DNA of 64,000 nt, from contig NC_021658.1 of the NCBI RefSeq assembly GCF_000418325.1, forward strand, positions 4,168,001-4,232,000, in the 5' to 3' direction. Numbering within the stretch: position 1 is the stretch's first letter; each line of letters starts with the position of its first letter. The position numbers and the translations under genes were made by a program. Below the pieces are notes generated by a model that saw only the letters and a program-made list of their open reading frames with translations, did no database searches and was not told where the DNA came from. This document shows, piece after piece, positions 43,142 through 51,465 of the stretch. Source of the DNA: Sorangium cellulosum So0157-2. GTDB taxonomy: Bacteria > Myxococcota_A > Polyangia > Polyangiales > Polyangiaceae.

Positions 43142-46100
43142 TCACACCGGGTCGCGCCGCTTGAGCACCGCGCAGAGCGTGACGAGGATGATGACGGTCA
43201 TCCCGGCGAGGACCGCGAAGGGGATCCACGTCTGATCGTACGTGGTGAAGCCCCACGCGCCCGCGTAGTTGTCGGCGGCCATCTGCGCGATGGAGCACTT
43301 GAACTTGCCGCCCTCGATGAAGTCCGCGGCGCTCGTGTCGGTGCGGTGCAGATCGATCACCCAGGCCGGGTCCTCCGCGACGGCGAGCCGCTCCGGCGCG
43401 ATCGCGCCCTCGAAGCCCCAGCGCGCCGGGATGATGTACATGAGCGGCCGGAGGTGCGGCACGGTCGTCATCGGCACCATGAGCCCGCCGAGGACGACCT
43501 GCGGGATGAGCGCGATCGGCGTGAGCGCCATGGCCGCCTCGGACGAGGCGACCACCGTCGAGAGCAGGAGCCCCATCGCGACGGCGCTGAGCGAGGTCGC
43601 GGTCAGCGCGGCGAGCTGCATGGCGAACGCCTGCACGCCGCCGTGGAAGCCGAGGGCGAAGAACACGATCGCGAGCAGGATCGTGCACTGGACGAGGCAG
43701 AACCCGGCGAGCAGCAGGTACTTGGAGAGCACGTAGTTGACGAGCCCCAGGTTGACCATGCGCTCGCGGAGGTAGATGGCCCGCTCGCTGACGATCTCGC
43801 GCGCCGCGTTCGAGGTCCCGAACCAGACCGCGGCGACGACGAGGAAGAAGATCGCCGCGGTGTGATCGGTGGTGACCTCCATCCCCTTGAGGATGTCGGT
43901 GCTCTGATCCGCGCCGCCGGCGCGTCGGCCGAGCTCCTGGAGGGCGCCGAGGCACCACGCCGGGATCGCCTTCTCCTGCCCGCCGAACACGATCGCGAGC
44001 AGGATGCCGATGATCGGGGCCTGGAGGAGCATGATCAGGGTGCCGCCGATGTCGCGCTTCTTCACCTTGAAGTAGCGCGACAGGAGCAGGCCGAGCTGCC
44101 CCTTGGTCGTGGCGCGGCCGGCCGGGATGCCGCGCTGCCCCTGCCCGGTGCCGATCTCCCGCCGACCGGAGTACATCCGCCGGTACGTCGGGTTCCCGTC
44201 GCTGAAGAACTCCTTGCGCCACTCGAGGGCCGCGAGCCGCCTCGCCTCGCCGCGCGACGCGTTCGGGTCCCGCGCGCGGAGCTGATCGAAGATGGGGCGC
44301 TCGCGGAGGGCGAGCATCTCGAACATGTCGCGCGGGTTGTCGACGTCGTTGGGCTGGCCGTGCCGCTCCTTCCAGCTGCCGAAGAAGCGGTACGCGTCGG
44401 GCCGGGTCGGCCCGAAGAACATCGGGATGCCGCCGTAGCCGAGGATGAGCGCGTGGCTGAACTTCTCGAACTCGTCCTTCGCCGGCTGGTGGATCGTCAT
44501 GATGATCGTCTTGCCGGTGGCCTTGGTGAGGTCGTGCAGCAGGCTGATCAGCGCGGTCGTGTCGTCGGCGGCGAGGCCCGAGGTCGGCTCGTCGAGGAAG
44601 AGGATGACGGGGTCGGTGACGAGCTCGAGCGCGATGTTGACGCGCTTGCGCTGCCCGCCCGAGAGGATCTTGTTCTCGGGCTTGCCGATCTGGAGGTTCT
44701 TGACGCCCTCCAGGCCGAGGTCCTTGATGGTCTGCTCGACGCGCGCGTCGATCTCGGCCTCGCTGTAGTCGGGCGGGAGTCGGAACTTCGCGCTGTAGCG
44801 GACGGCCTCGAAGACGGTGAGCTCCGGGTGGACGAGGTCGTCCTGCGGCACGTAGCCGATGGAGCCGCGGAGCGTGTCGTAGATGTTGTAGAGGTCCTCG
44901 CCGTTGATGCGGACGACGCCGCTCGTCGGCGGCAGGTAGCCGTTCAGGGTGAGCAGGAGCGTCGTCTTGCCGGCGCCCGACGGCCCCATGAGCGCGATCA
45001 TGTCGCCCGGCAGCGCCTTGAACGACACGTTGTCGAGGAGCGTCTTCTGCTCCTGGGGGTTGTCCCGGTCGGGGACCTGGAGGGCGAGGCTCCACGCCTC
45101 GATCTCGTAGAGCGGGCGCCCTGCCCACCGGTCGGCGGCGTACTCTTCCTGGACGACCTCGACCGCGCCCGCGCCCCCCATCTCGATCTGGAGGGGCATC
45201 GGCCCGATGTAGATCTTCTCGCCGCTCTGGACGGCGATCTTCTGGCCGGGCGCGATGCGGTTGCCGCGGACGTAGGTGCCGTTGGCGCTGCCGCGATCCT
45301 CGACGTAGAGCTGCCCGTTGATCGCGTGGAGGAGGGCGTGGTGGCTCGACACCTGGGGGTGGGCGAGCACGATGTCGTTGTCGGGGGTGCGGCCGATCTG
45401 CTTGACGTTCGGCCCGCCGCCGGAGAAGTCGAGCTGGCCGAGGACCGTCTTGTTCTTCCTGCCGGGCGCGCCCGCGGCGGGCCCGGACGACGCCGCGGGC
45501 GCGGGCGGCGGCGCGTAGCCGGAGGCGGCGGGCTGCGGCGGCGGCGCGTAGCCGGAGGCGGCGGGCTGCGGCGGCGGCGCGTAGCCGGAGGCGGCGGGCT
45601 GCGGCAGGGCGCTCGCGCCGGGCGCGGCGGGCAGCGACGACTGCCGGGCCGCCTGGGCGAGCTGCACGAGCAGGCTGACCTGGACCGGGACGGGCCCGAA
45701 GGCGACGGCGCCCTGCGGATCGATGGGCGTCGGCGCGCCGGGGGCGATGCGCTGCGCGCCCACGTAGGTGCCGCTCGTCGAGTTGTGGTCGATGACCATC
45801 ATGCGATCGAGCGTGACGGTGGCGTGCTGGCTCGAGACGCTCGGGTGCTGGAGCACCAGGGAGGCGCGCGTGGGGTCTCGCCCGATCACGACCTGGCCGG
45901 GCGCGGGCGCGAGCTGGCCGGGCGACGCCATCATCAGCGTGATCGCCGGGTGATTGAGCGGGACCGGCGCCTGCGCGACGACGAACTGGGTGCGGAAGTC
46001 GAACGGGACCTGCTCGCCGGGCGCGAGGGGCCGCCCGTTGGCCGACGCGGGCCCTTGGCCGCAGAGGAAGAGCAGCTTGCCGCCGCCCTGGTGGACGATG

Positions 46101-46198
46101 CGCGCGTGCTCGGGCAGGACGCCGGGAGCGACGAGCACCACATCGCAGGTGGGGGCGCTGCCGATCGTGATGCTTTGTTTACCTAGCCCCGGGATCAT
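43142..46198 (-). CDS. FHA-FHA-FHA ABC exporter (ABCG-like half-transporter, Rv1747-type)
   Basis: A 1018-aa protein. FHA-1 (~1-75) is degenerate (IGSAPTCDVVL, no SxxH). FHA-2 (~100-175) keeps GRDPTRASLVL, SVSSQH and SGTYV. FHA-3 (~255-335) is canonical: GRTPDNDIVL, VSSHHALL, SANGTYVRG. A (QPAASGYAPPP)x3 linker lies between 2 and 3. The ATPase has Walker A GPSGAGKTTLLL, signature LSGGQRKRVNIALEL, Walker B VILFLDEPTSGL and H-loop TIHQP. The C-terminal ABC2 membrane domain has ~6 TM helices. The order matches M. tuberculosis Rv1747, whose FHA domains bind phosphothreonines placed by a Ser/Thr kinase. Cargo unknown; it is translationally close to the receptor gene. Confidence 0.93.
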   Translation of the reverse strand: MIPGLGKQSITIGSAPTCDVVLVAPGVLPEHARIVHQGGGKLLFLCGQGPASANGRPLAPGEQVPFDFRTQFVVAQAPVPLNHPAITLMMASPGQLAPAPGQVVIGRDPTRASLVLQHPSVSSQHATVTLDRMMVIDHNSTSGTYVGAQRIAPGAPTPIDPQGAVAFGPVPVQVSLLVQLAQAARQSSLPAAPGASALPQPAASGYAPPPQPAASGYAPPPQPAASGYAPPPAPAASSGPAAGAPGRKNKTVLGQLDFSGGGPNVKQIGRTPDNDIVLAHPQVSSHHALLHAINGQLYVEDRGSANGTYVRGNRIAPGQKIAVQSGEKIYIGPMPLQIEMGGAGAVEVVQEEYAADRWAGRPLYEIEAWSLALQVPDRDNPQEQKTLLDNVSFKALPGDMIALMGPSGAGKTTLLLTLNGYLPPTSGVVRINGEDLYNIYDTLRGSIGYVPQDDLVHPELTVFEAVRYSAKFRLPPDYSEAEIDARVEQTIKDLGLEGVKNLQIGKPENKILSGGQRKRVNIALELVTDPVILFLDEPTSGLAADDTTALISLLHDLTKATGKTIIMTIHQPAKDEFEKFSHALILGYGGIPMFFGPTRPDAYRFFGSWKERHGQPNDVDNPRDMFEMLALRERPIFDQLRARDPNASRGEARRLAALEWRKEFFSDGNPTYRRMYSGRREIGTGQGQRGIPAGRATTKGQLGLLLSRYFKVKKRDIGGTLIMLLQAPIIGILLAIVFGGQEKAIPAWCLGALQELGRRAGGADQSTDILKGMEVTTDHTAAIFFLVVAAVWFGTSNAAREIVSERAIYLRERMVNLGLVNYVLSKYLLLAGFCLVQCTILLAIVFFALGFHGGVQAFAMQLAALTATSLSAVAMGLLLSTVVASSEAAMALTPIALIPQVVLGGLMVPMTTVPHLRPLMYIIPARWGFEGAIAPERLAVAEDPAWVIDLHRTDTSAADFIEGGKFKCSIAQMAADNYAGAWGFTTYDQTWIPFAVLAGMTVIILVTLCAVLKRRDPV
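45510..45605 (-). repeat. 33-bp coding repeat (QPAASGYAPPP), 3 copies
   Basis: Three exact or near-exact 33-bp units in the FHA-ABC gene, giving a flexible Pro/Ala/Tyr linker between FHA-2 and FHA-3. Confidence 0.9.
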
Positions 46199-46422
46199 GC
46201 GGGCCGCGTTTCACCACAGGCGGTTGGGGAGGGCAAGGAAAGAGGCGCGTGCTGCGGCTGTCGCTCGCCGCGACGCTGCTCGCGGCCGGGTGCGTGAGGG
46301 GGAGCGCGTGGCTTTCGTCGCGCGGTGTGGGGCGTGTGGAGCGGCGGGAGGCCTTCGTCGCTGGGCGAACAGGGCTTCAGCGCGGCGCGTGGTGGCGGCC
46401 GGGAGCCGTGCGGCTCAGCGCA

Positions 46423-46557
46423 TCAGAGGTCGAGGAGCATGAAGCCGGCGCGGGCTTCCTCGAGGGAGAGCGTACGGGTCGACGGGGGCTCGTCTTCCAG
46501 GTCCGCGGGCGCGCCCTCCATGTCGTGTCCGACCTCGAGCTCTTGATCTCCAGGCAT
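46423..46557 (-). CDS. Acidic 44-aa protein of unknown function
   Basis: ATG 46557 follows GGAGG at 7-nt spacing. The product starts MPGDQELEVGHDMEGAPADL and ends RTLSLEEARAGFMLLDL, stop TGA 46423-46425. Composition is acidic (Asp/Glu-rich) with a likely amphipathic C-terminal helix. Third codon positions are G/C-rich as in real genes here. There is no signal peptide and no Cys/Ser/Thr-rich core. It lies between the PP2C gene (168 bp upstream) and the FHA-ABC gene (224 bp downstream) on the same strand. It could be a small regulator or adaptor of that module; this is inference. Confidence 0.65.
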   Translation of the reverse strand: MPGDQELEVGHDMEGAPADLEDEPPSTRTLSLEEARAGFMLLDL

Positions 46558-46725
46558 GGAGGAACCTCCGGAGAGCTAGGCTAATCCGGAATCCCGTCCT
46601 TCTTCAATTGCATTCCGCGGCCCCATCGCGCCGCAGCGTTCGTCCGCGCGTCCGTTCACGCTGCGGCGGTTGCGTCGGTTGCGGCCGTTGCGTCGACGCG
46701 CGGTTGCGTCGTCGCGCCGCTCGGC

Positions 46726-49050
46726 TCAATCCGCGGTGAGCTTCCAGAGCAGGAGGGCGATCAGCGCGACGACCACGACCGAGATCGAGGCGATGACGGC
46801 GATGTAGACGCCGCGCGAGACGCGCACGGTGCTCGGGATACCCGAGGCCGTCGACGAGGACACGGGCCCGGAGAAGCTCGGCGCTGGCACGGCGCGCGGC
46901 GCGGTCGCGGCGTAGCCAGGCGCGTGCGGCGAACCGGGGGCGAGGTGCGGCGCGGCGGCGGCAGGGGGACCTCCCGGCGCCGCGCCATGGTGCCCCGCGA
47001 AGGCCACCGAAGGAGGAGGAGCGTCCGGGTCGCTCGGATGAGGCTGCGGGCCGAAGGCGGCGCCCGGGTGGGGCGGGGCGCCCGGGTGAGGCGGCGGGCC
47101 GAAGGCGGCGCCCGGGTGGGGCGGGGCGCCGAAGGAACCCGGGTGAGGCGGCGGGCCGAAGGCGGCGCCCGGGTGGGGCGGGGCGCCCGGGTGAGGCGGC
47201 GGGCCGAACGCGGCGCCGGGGTGAGGCGGGGCGCCGAAGGAACCCGGGTGAGGCGGCGGGCCGAAGGCGGCGCCCGGGTGGGGCGGGGCGCCGAAGGAAC
47301 CCGGGTGAGGCGGCGGGCCGAAGGCGGCGCCCGGGTGGGGCGGGGCGCCGAAGGAACCCGGGTGAGGCGGCGGGCCGAAGGCGGCGCCGGGGTGAGGTGA
47401 AGCGCCGAAGGAGCCCGGGTGAGGTGGCGCGCCATGGGCCATCGGGGGCGGCGCGGGCGCCGCGGGAGCGCTCAGGGGGAGGGGAGACAGCACGGCGGGC
47501 GCGTCCGGCGCGATCGCGTGAGGCATGGGCGCAGGGCTCCCTGGCACCGTCGCAGGGCGCGCCAGGCCGGCGTCCATCGCCGTCGGGCTCACCGTCGGCG
47601 TGCTGTCGATGGTCGGGCGCAGCGCCTGCGCGCTGCTCGCGGCTGCTGGCGCCACGGCGGGGACGTTGTCCGTGGCGGTCGGGCTCACCGCCGGAGCGCC
47701 GGTGGTGAGCGTTTGCGCCACGGCAGGGACGTTGTCGGCGGCCGTCGGACGCACCGCCGGGGCCCCGGTGGTGAGCGTCGGCGCCACGGCGGGCGCGCTG
47801 CTCGCGGCTGCTGGCGCCGCGGCAGCGGCGTTGTCGGTCACGGTCGAGACCAGGGCAGGGACATTGTCGGTCGCCGTCGGGACCAGCGCGTGCACGTTGT
47901 CGGTCGCCGTCGGGACCAGGGCAGGAGCGACATTGTCGTTGGCCGTGGGGGCCAAGGCGGGCCCTTCGCCGGTGGTCCTCGGCGCCGGGGCGGGCGCACC
48001 GGTGTTGCCCGTCGGGACCACGGTCGTCGCGTCGCTGGGCGACACGGCGCCTCCAGCCGGCGCGCTCCCGGCCGCCGAGGCGCCCGCCGCCGCCGCGCCG
48101 TGCCCGCGGGCGAGCGGCGCATCCGCAGCGCCCTTCTCTGCGCCCGCCGCCCCGCCGGGCCGGGTCATCGCGACGGTCTCCTGCGGGCCCGACGCGCGCG
48201 TGAGATCGACGCCGTCGCCGGCGCCGTCTGCCCCCGGCGGCCCGTGCGCGATCGTCAGCGAGCGGCTGCCCGTCTCGAGCACCCGGACCATCTGGACGGT
48301 GATGTTGTCGTGACCGCCGCGATGGTTCGCGAGCTGCACGAGCATCTTGCAGGCGTGATCGACCGAGCCCGACGCGAGCGCCTGCCGCGTGCACCCGAGG
48401 ATATCCGCGCCGAGCACGAGATCGGTGAGGCCGTCGCTCGCCTGGATCAGCACGTCGCCCGGATACAGCTCCATCGGCTCGGGTCGAACCTCGACCTCCA
48501 CCTCCGGCTTCATCCCGAGGGCGCGCGTGATCTTGTTCGCGTCGGGGTGCCCGATCGCCTGGGCCTCCGTGATCATGCCCGCGTCGATCATCCCCTGCAC
48601 CATCGAGTGGTCGCGCGTGAGGGGGTAGATCTGGTGGCTCCGGATCACGTACGCGCGGCTGTCGCCGACGTGCGCGACGTCGACGCCGCTGTCGTGGAGG
48701 ACCATCGCGACGACGGTCGAGCCCGGGCGGACGCGGTTCTCCGCCGGCCCGCCCAGCTGATAGACGCGGCGCCCCGCCTCCTCGATCGCGGCCTTGAGCG
48801 CCGCCCTAGGATCCACCGCGGCCGGCGTCTGCTCGATCACCTCGAAGATGGTCTTGATGGCGGTGCGGCTCGCCTCGCTGCCCCCGTAATGCCCGCCCAT
48901 GCCGTCGCACAGGACGCAGAGGTAACCGAACTTGGTCTCGGCGTAGCCGCACGCGTCCTCGTTGACCTGCTTGTTCGGATCCCGGCCCGCATCGCTGGCC
49001 TGGGCGAACTCGATCTTGAGGTGCGGGGAGGACTCGGTCGGGGGCATCAT
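46726..49050 (-). CDS. PP2C-type Ser/Thr phosphatase with Pro-rich repeat tail and TM anchor
   Basis: A 774-aa protein. The PP2C domain is at ~10-255: NEDACGY, LCVLCDGMGGHYGG, VAHVGDSRAYVI, LIQASDGLTDLV and GGHDNITVQMVRV supply all metal-binding Asp residues. Residues ~300-520 are Ala/Thr/Val-rich imperfect repeats (VPTATDN, LTTGAPAV), then a ~19-aa repeat block PHPGAAFGPPPHPGSFGAP. One TM helix at the very C-terminus (VYIAVIASISVVVVALIALLLW) tethers it to the membrane. It probably reverses kinase action on the neighbouring FHA proteins. It starts 42 bp after the VWA-FHA stop. Confidence 0.92.
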   Translation of the reverse strand: MMPPTESSPHLKIEFAQASDAGRDPNKQVNEDACGYAETKFGYLCVLCDGMGGHYGGSEASRTAIKTIFEVIEQTPAAVDPRAALKAAIEEAGRRVYQLGGPAENRVRPGSTVVAMVLHDSGVDVAHVGDSRAYVIRSHQIYPLTRDHSMVQGMIDAGMITEAQAIGHPDANKITRALGMKPEVEVEVRPEPMELYPGDVLIQASDGLTDLVLGADILGCTRQALASGSVDHACKMLVQLANHRGGHDNITVQMVRVLETGSRSLTIAHGPPGADGAGDGVDLTRASGPQETVAMTRPGGAAGAEKGAADAPLARGHGAAAAGASAAGSAPAGGAVSPSDATTVVPTGNTGAPAPAPRTTGEGPALAPTANDNVAPALVPTATDNVHALVPTATDNVPALVSTVTDNAAAAAPAAASSAPAVAPTLTTGAPAVRPTAADNVPAVAQTLTTGAPAVSPTATDNVPAVAPAAASSAQALRPTIDSTPTVSPTAMDAGLARPATVPGSPAPMPHAIAPDAPAVLSPLPLSAPAAPAPPPMAHGAPPHPGSFGASPHPGAAFGPPPHPGSFGAPPHPGAAFGPPPHPGSFGAPPHPGAAFGPPPHPGSFGAPPHPGAAFGPPPHPGAPPHPGAAFGPPPHPGSFGAPPHPGAAFGPPPHPGAPPHPGAAFGPQPHPSDPDAPPPSVAFAGHHGAAPGGPPAAAAPHLAPGSPHAPGYAATAPRAVPAPSFSGPVSSSTASGIPSTVRVSRGVYIAVIASISVVVVALIALLLWKLTAD
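47050..47410 (-). repeat. 57-bp coding repeats (PHPGAAFGPPPHPGSFGAP)
   Basis: About six in-frame units, some missing the SFGAP half, in the linker of the PP2C gene. The unit is Pro/Gly/His-rich and predicted disordered. Confidence 0.85.
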
Positions 49051-49092
49051 GGGGGGGCGTCGCTTGGGGCGTGAGGCCGGGCCCCGGACACG

Positions 49093-51276
49093 CTACTCCA
49101 AACGGACGCTGAACTCGACGGGGCCGAACCGCAACGACGCGCCGGGGGGCACGGGCGTCCACACGCCCGCGGCGACGCGCTGGCCGTTCACGTACGTCCC
49201 GTTGTTGGAGCCCTCGTCCCGCACGAACAGCTGACCGGCCTCGAGCTTCACGCTCGCGTGGGTGCCGGACACGCGCGGCTCCGAGAGCGCGATCATGCAC
49301 GAGGCGCCGTCGCGCCCCGCGCGCACCTCGACGCCCGGGTGCACCGTGAAGATGCCCGCCGGCCCCGAGAGCGTCGCGCGGCTGGCGCCGCCCGGCGGAG
49401 GCGCCATCATCGGCCCGCCGCCGTAGCCGAAGTCGCCCGGAGGAGGCGGCGCGGGCGCGTACGGCGGAGGCGACCCGCCGCCCGCCACGATGGGCCTCGG
49501 GGGCGCCGCCGCCGCCGTCCCGCCGCGCCGGCGGCCGCCGCCGCCGCGGAAGATCGAGACGAGCAGCAGCACGATGACGACGCCGCCGAAGGTCACGCCC
49601 GCGATCAAGAGGTACGGCAGCGGCGCCTCCTTCGCCTTCAGCGTGAGGATCTTGTCGGCCGTGACCGCGCTCGTCCGCCGCGCGTGGTTGTCGTAGACGA
49701 TGAGGCGCGCCGTCATCTGGTCGCCCTTGCCGACGAGGAACTTGTCCGTGTCCGGCAGCTCGAACTCGACGACGCTGTCGCCGGCCGAGATCGCCTTGCC
49801 GCGCATCCCGCCGTCGATCAGCGTCCGCTGGGCCTTCCTCGCGTCCTCGATGCTCCCGCCCTGCAGCGACTGCGGCGCGGCCTGGTTCTTCGGGATCATG
49901 TAGAGCTCGGCCCGCTGCGCGTTGCCGCCCCAGCAGAAGTTGCCGAAGATCTTGATCGTGCCGCCGGGGTAGAGCGGCGTCTTCTTCGCGGCGCGATCGG
50001 TCGCGTCGCGGTCGATGTCGAGCGGCCACGCGGTGGGGTCGATGCCGACGGGGACGTTCTGGAACGTGGCGTCGCCCGCGATCGGCGGATCGGTGTTGAC
50101 GAAGGCGAGCTTGAACGTCTGCGTGATGCTCGGCGCGACGCACGAGACCCGCCACTTCACGATGTGCATCTTGTTGAAGCGGGTGCGGATCGCGTTGACG
50201 ATGTTGGCCGCGCGCCGCTGCTGGCCGTCGCGCACCACGCTGAAGAAGCCGCCGATCTCGGTGTTCGCCATCCCCTCCATGAACTCGCGGGCGTTCGCCG
50301 TGAACTCCTCGACGAGCCGGCTCGGGAACCAGATCGAGATGACGGGCACCGGCGTCTTCGGCAGGACGTCGTTGTTCTCGGGGAACCGCCCCTTCGTGAG
50401 GTAGTCCCGGAGCAGGTTCGACGCCGCCGCGGTCGAGCTCGGGTCGGCGCCGGCCGAGCCGTTCGACAGGACGACCATCGCCTGGTGCATCGGCACCGAG
50501 ACCCCCTGGCCGGCGTTGCCGAGCTCCTTGAACGCGTCGGTCGCGGCGTTCTTGATGATCGTGAAGAGCGGGCGCGTGCGGCCCTGCGTCGGGTAGGTGC
50601 GCGTCACGCCGGCGATGGCCTGCGCCGCCGCCTGCTTGTTGCCTACCCACTTCGAGTCCTCGACGACGCCGCGATCGTTGAAGAAGATCACGTCGACGAT
50701 GTCGTTCGGCTGCATCGCGTTGACGAACGCGCTCGCGACCGCCTTCGCCTCGTCGAAGCGGGTGCCCATGCTCGACGCGGCGTCGATCAGGATGAGCCAC
50801 GCCGTCCCGACGCCCGGCTGCCCGGCGCTGTCTCCCCACCGCGCCTTCGACTCGAACTTCGCCGGCAGGTCCGTGCCGTCGACCGTGACGGAGAAGATCG
50901 CGTTCTTGTCCGGGAAGTCGAACGACGAGTAGAGCGCCGACGGCTGCTCGATCGCGTCGGCGACGCAGTCGAGGTTCGCGTCGCCCGTGAGCGCGGCGCA
51001 GTTGCGGGTGATGTCGCTGAGGCGCTTGTTCTGCACGACCTCGAGCACGGTCGTGAGCACGGGCGAGCCGTCCACGGTGCTCGCGCGCGGGTCGATGCGG
51101 AGCAGGTGCGCCTCGGGCGCGGCCTCGGCGCGGGGCTGTCCGCCGAGGAGCGCGAGGACGGCTGCGGCGAGCGCGAGCAGCGGAGCGCAGCGGCGGGCCT
51201 TGCCCCGGTGCCGTTCGCGGCGGGCGGAGGCGCTCATGGAGTGGATCGGGCGAGTCGCGTCATGAGAGGGAGTCAT
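49093..51276 (-). CDS. VWA-domain membrane protein with C-terminal FHA domain
   Basis: A 727-aa protein with signal peptide (APLLALAAAVLALLGGQPRAEA). The VWA-like domain runs ~135-400, with LILIDAASSMGTRFDEAKAV as MIDAS region: the motif reads D-A-A-S-S rather than DxSxS, so metal binding may be altered. A beta-rich domain follows (~400-560), then a TM helix (PYLLIAGVTFGGVVIVLLLVSIF), a Gly/Pro linker and an intact FHA domain (~640-727: AGRDGASCMIAL, RVSGTHASV, NNGTYVNG). VWA is outside and FHA inside: an architecture for transmitting an external binding event to phosphothreonine partners. It lies in line with PP2C. Confidence 0.9.
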   Translation of the reverse strand: MTPSHDATRPIHSMSASARRERHRGKARRCAPLLALAAAVLALLGGQPRAEAAPEAHLLRIDPRASTVDGSPVLTTVLEVVQNKRLSDITRNCAALTGDANLDCVADAIEQPSALYSSFDFPDKNAIFSVTVDGTDLPAKFESKARWGDSAGQPGVGTAWLILIDAASSMGTRFDEAKAVASAFVNAMQPNDIVDVIFFNDRGVVEDSKWVGNKQAAAQAIAGVTRTYPTQGRTRPLFTIIKNAATDAFKELGNAGQGVSVPMHQAMVVLSNGSAGADPSSTAAASNLLRDYLTKGRFPENNDVLPKTPVPVISIWFPSRLVEEFTANAREFMEGMANTEIGGFFSVVRDGQQRRAANIVNAIRTRFNKMHIVKWRVSCVAPSITQTFKLAFVNTDPPIAGDATFQNVPVGIDPTAWPLDIDRDATDRAAKKTPLYPGGTIKIFGNFCWGGNAQRAELYMIPKNQAAPQSLQGGSIEDARKAQRTLIDGGMRGKAISAGDSVVEFELPDTDKFLVGKGDQMTARLIVYDNHARRTSAVTADKILTLKAKEAPLPYLLIAGVTFGGVVIVLLLVSIFRGGGGRRRGGTAAAAPPRPIVAGGGSPPPYAPAPPPPGDFGYGGGPMMAPPPGGASRATLSGPAGIFTVHPGVEVRAGRDGASCMIALSEPRVSGTHASVKLEAGQLFVRDEGSNNGTYVNGQRVAAGVWTPVPPGASLRFGPVEFSVRLE

Positions 51277-51465
51277 GCGTGGGGATCTCCAGCGAGCGCG
51301 AGGGAGCAGAGGAGCGCTCCCCGCGCGAGCGGGGCGGCCGCCGCGCGCTGGCGGCGGCTATCCGGTTGGTTTTCACGCAGCCTGGCCGGGGCGCCAGGTG
51401 CCGGTCGAACGTCGCGGGGGAAGGGGGCCAGGCTCGGCAACGCCTCTCCTCGTGCGATGGGCCGG

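Noticed and set aside
46249..46584. Plus-strand ORF of 111 aa with a signal-like start (MLRLSLAATLLAAGC)
   Set aside because: It is antisense to the better supported 44-aa gene, has no ribosome-binding site and its latter half is low-complexity mirror coding; a lipoprotein relic cannot be fully excluded.
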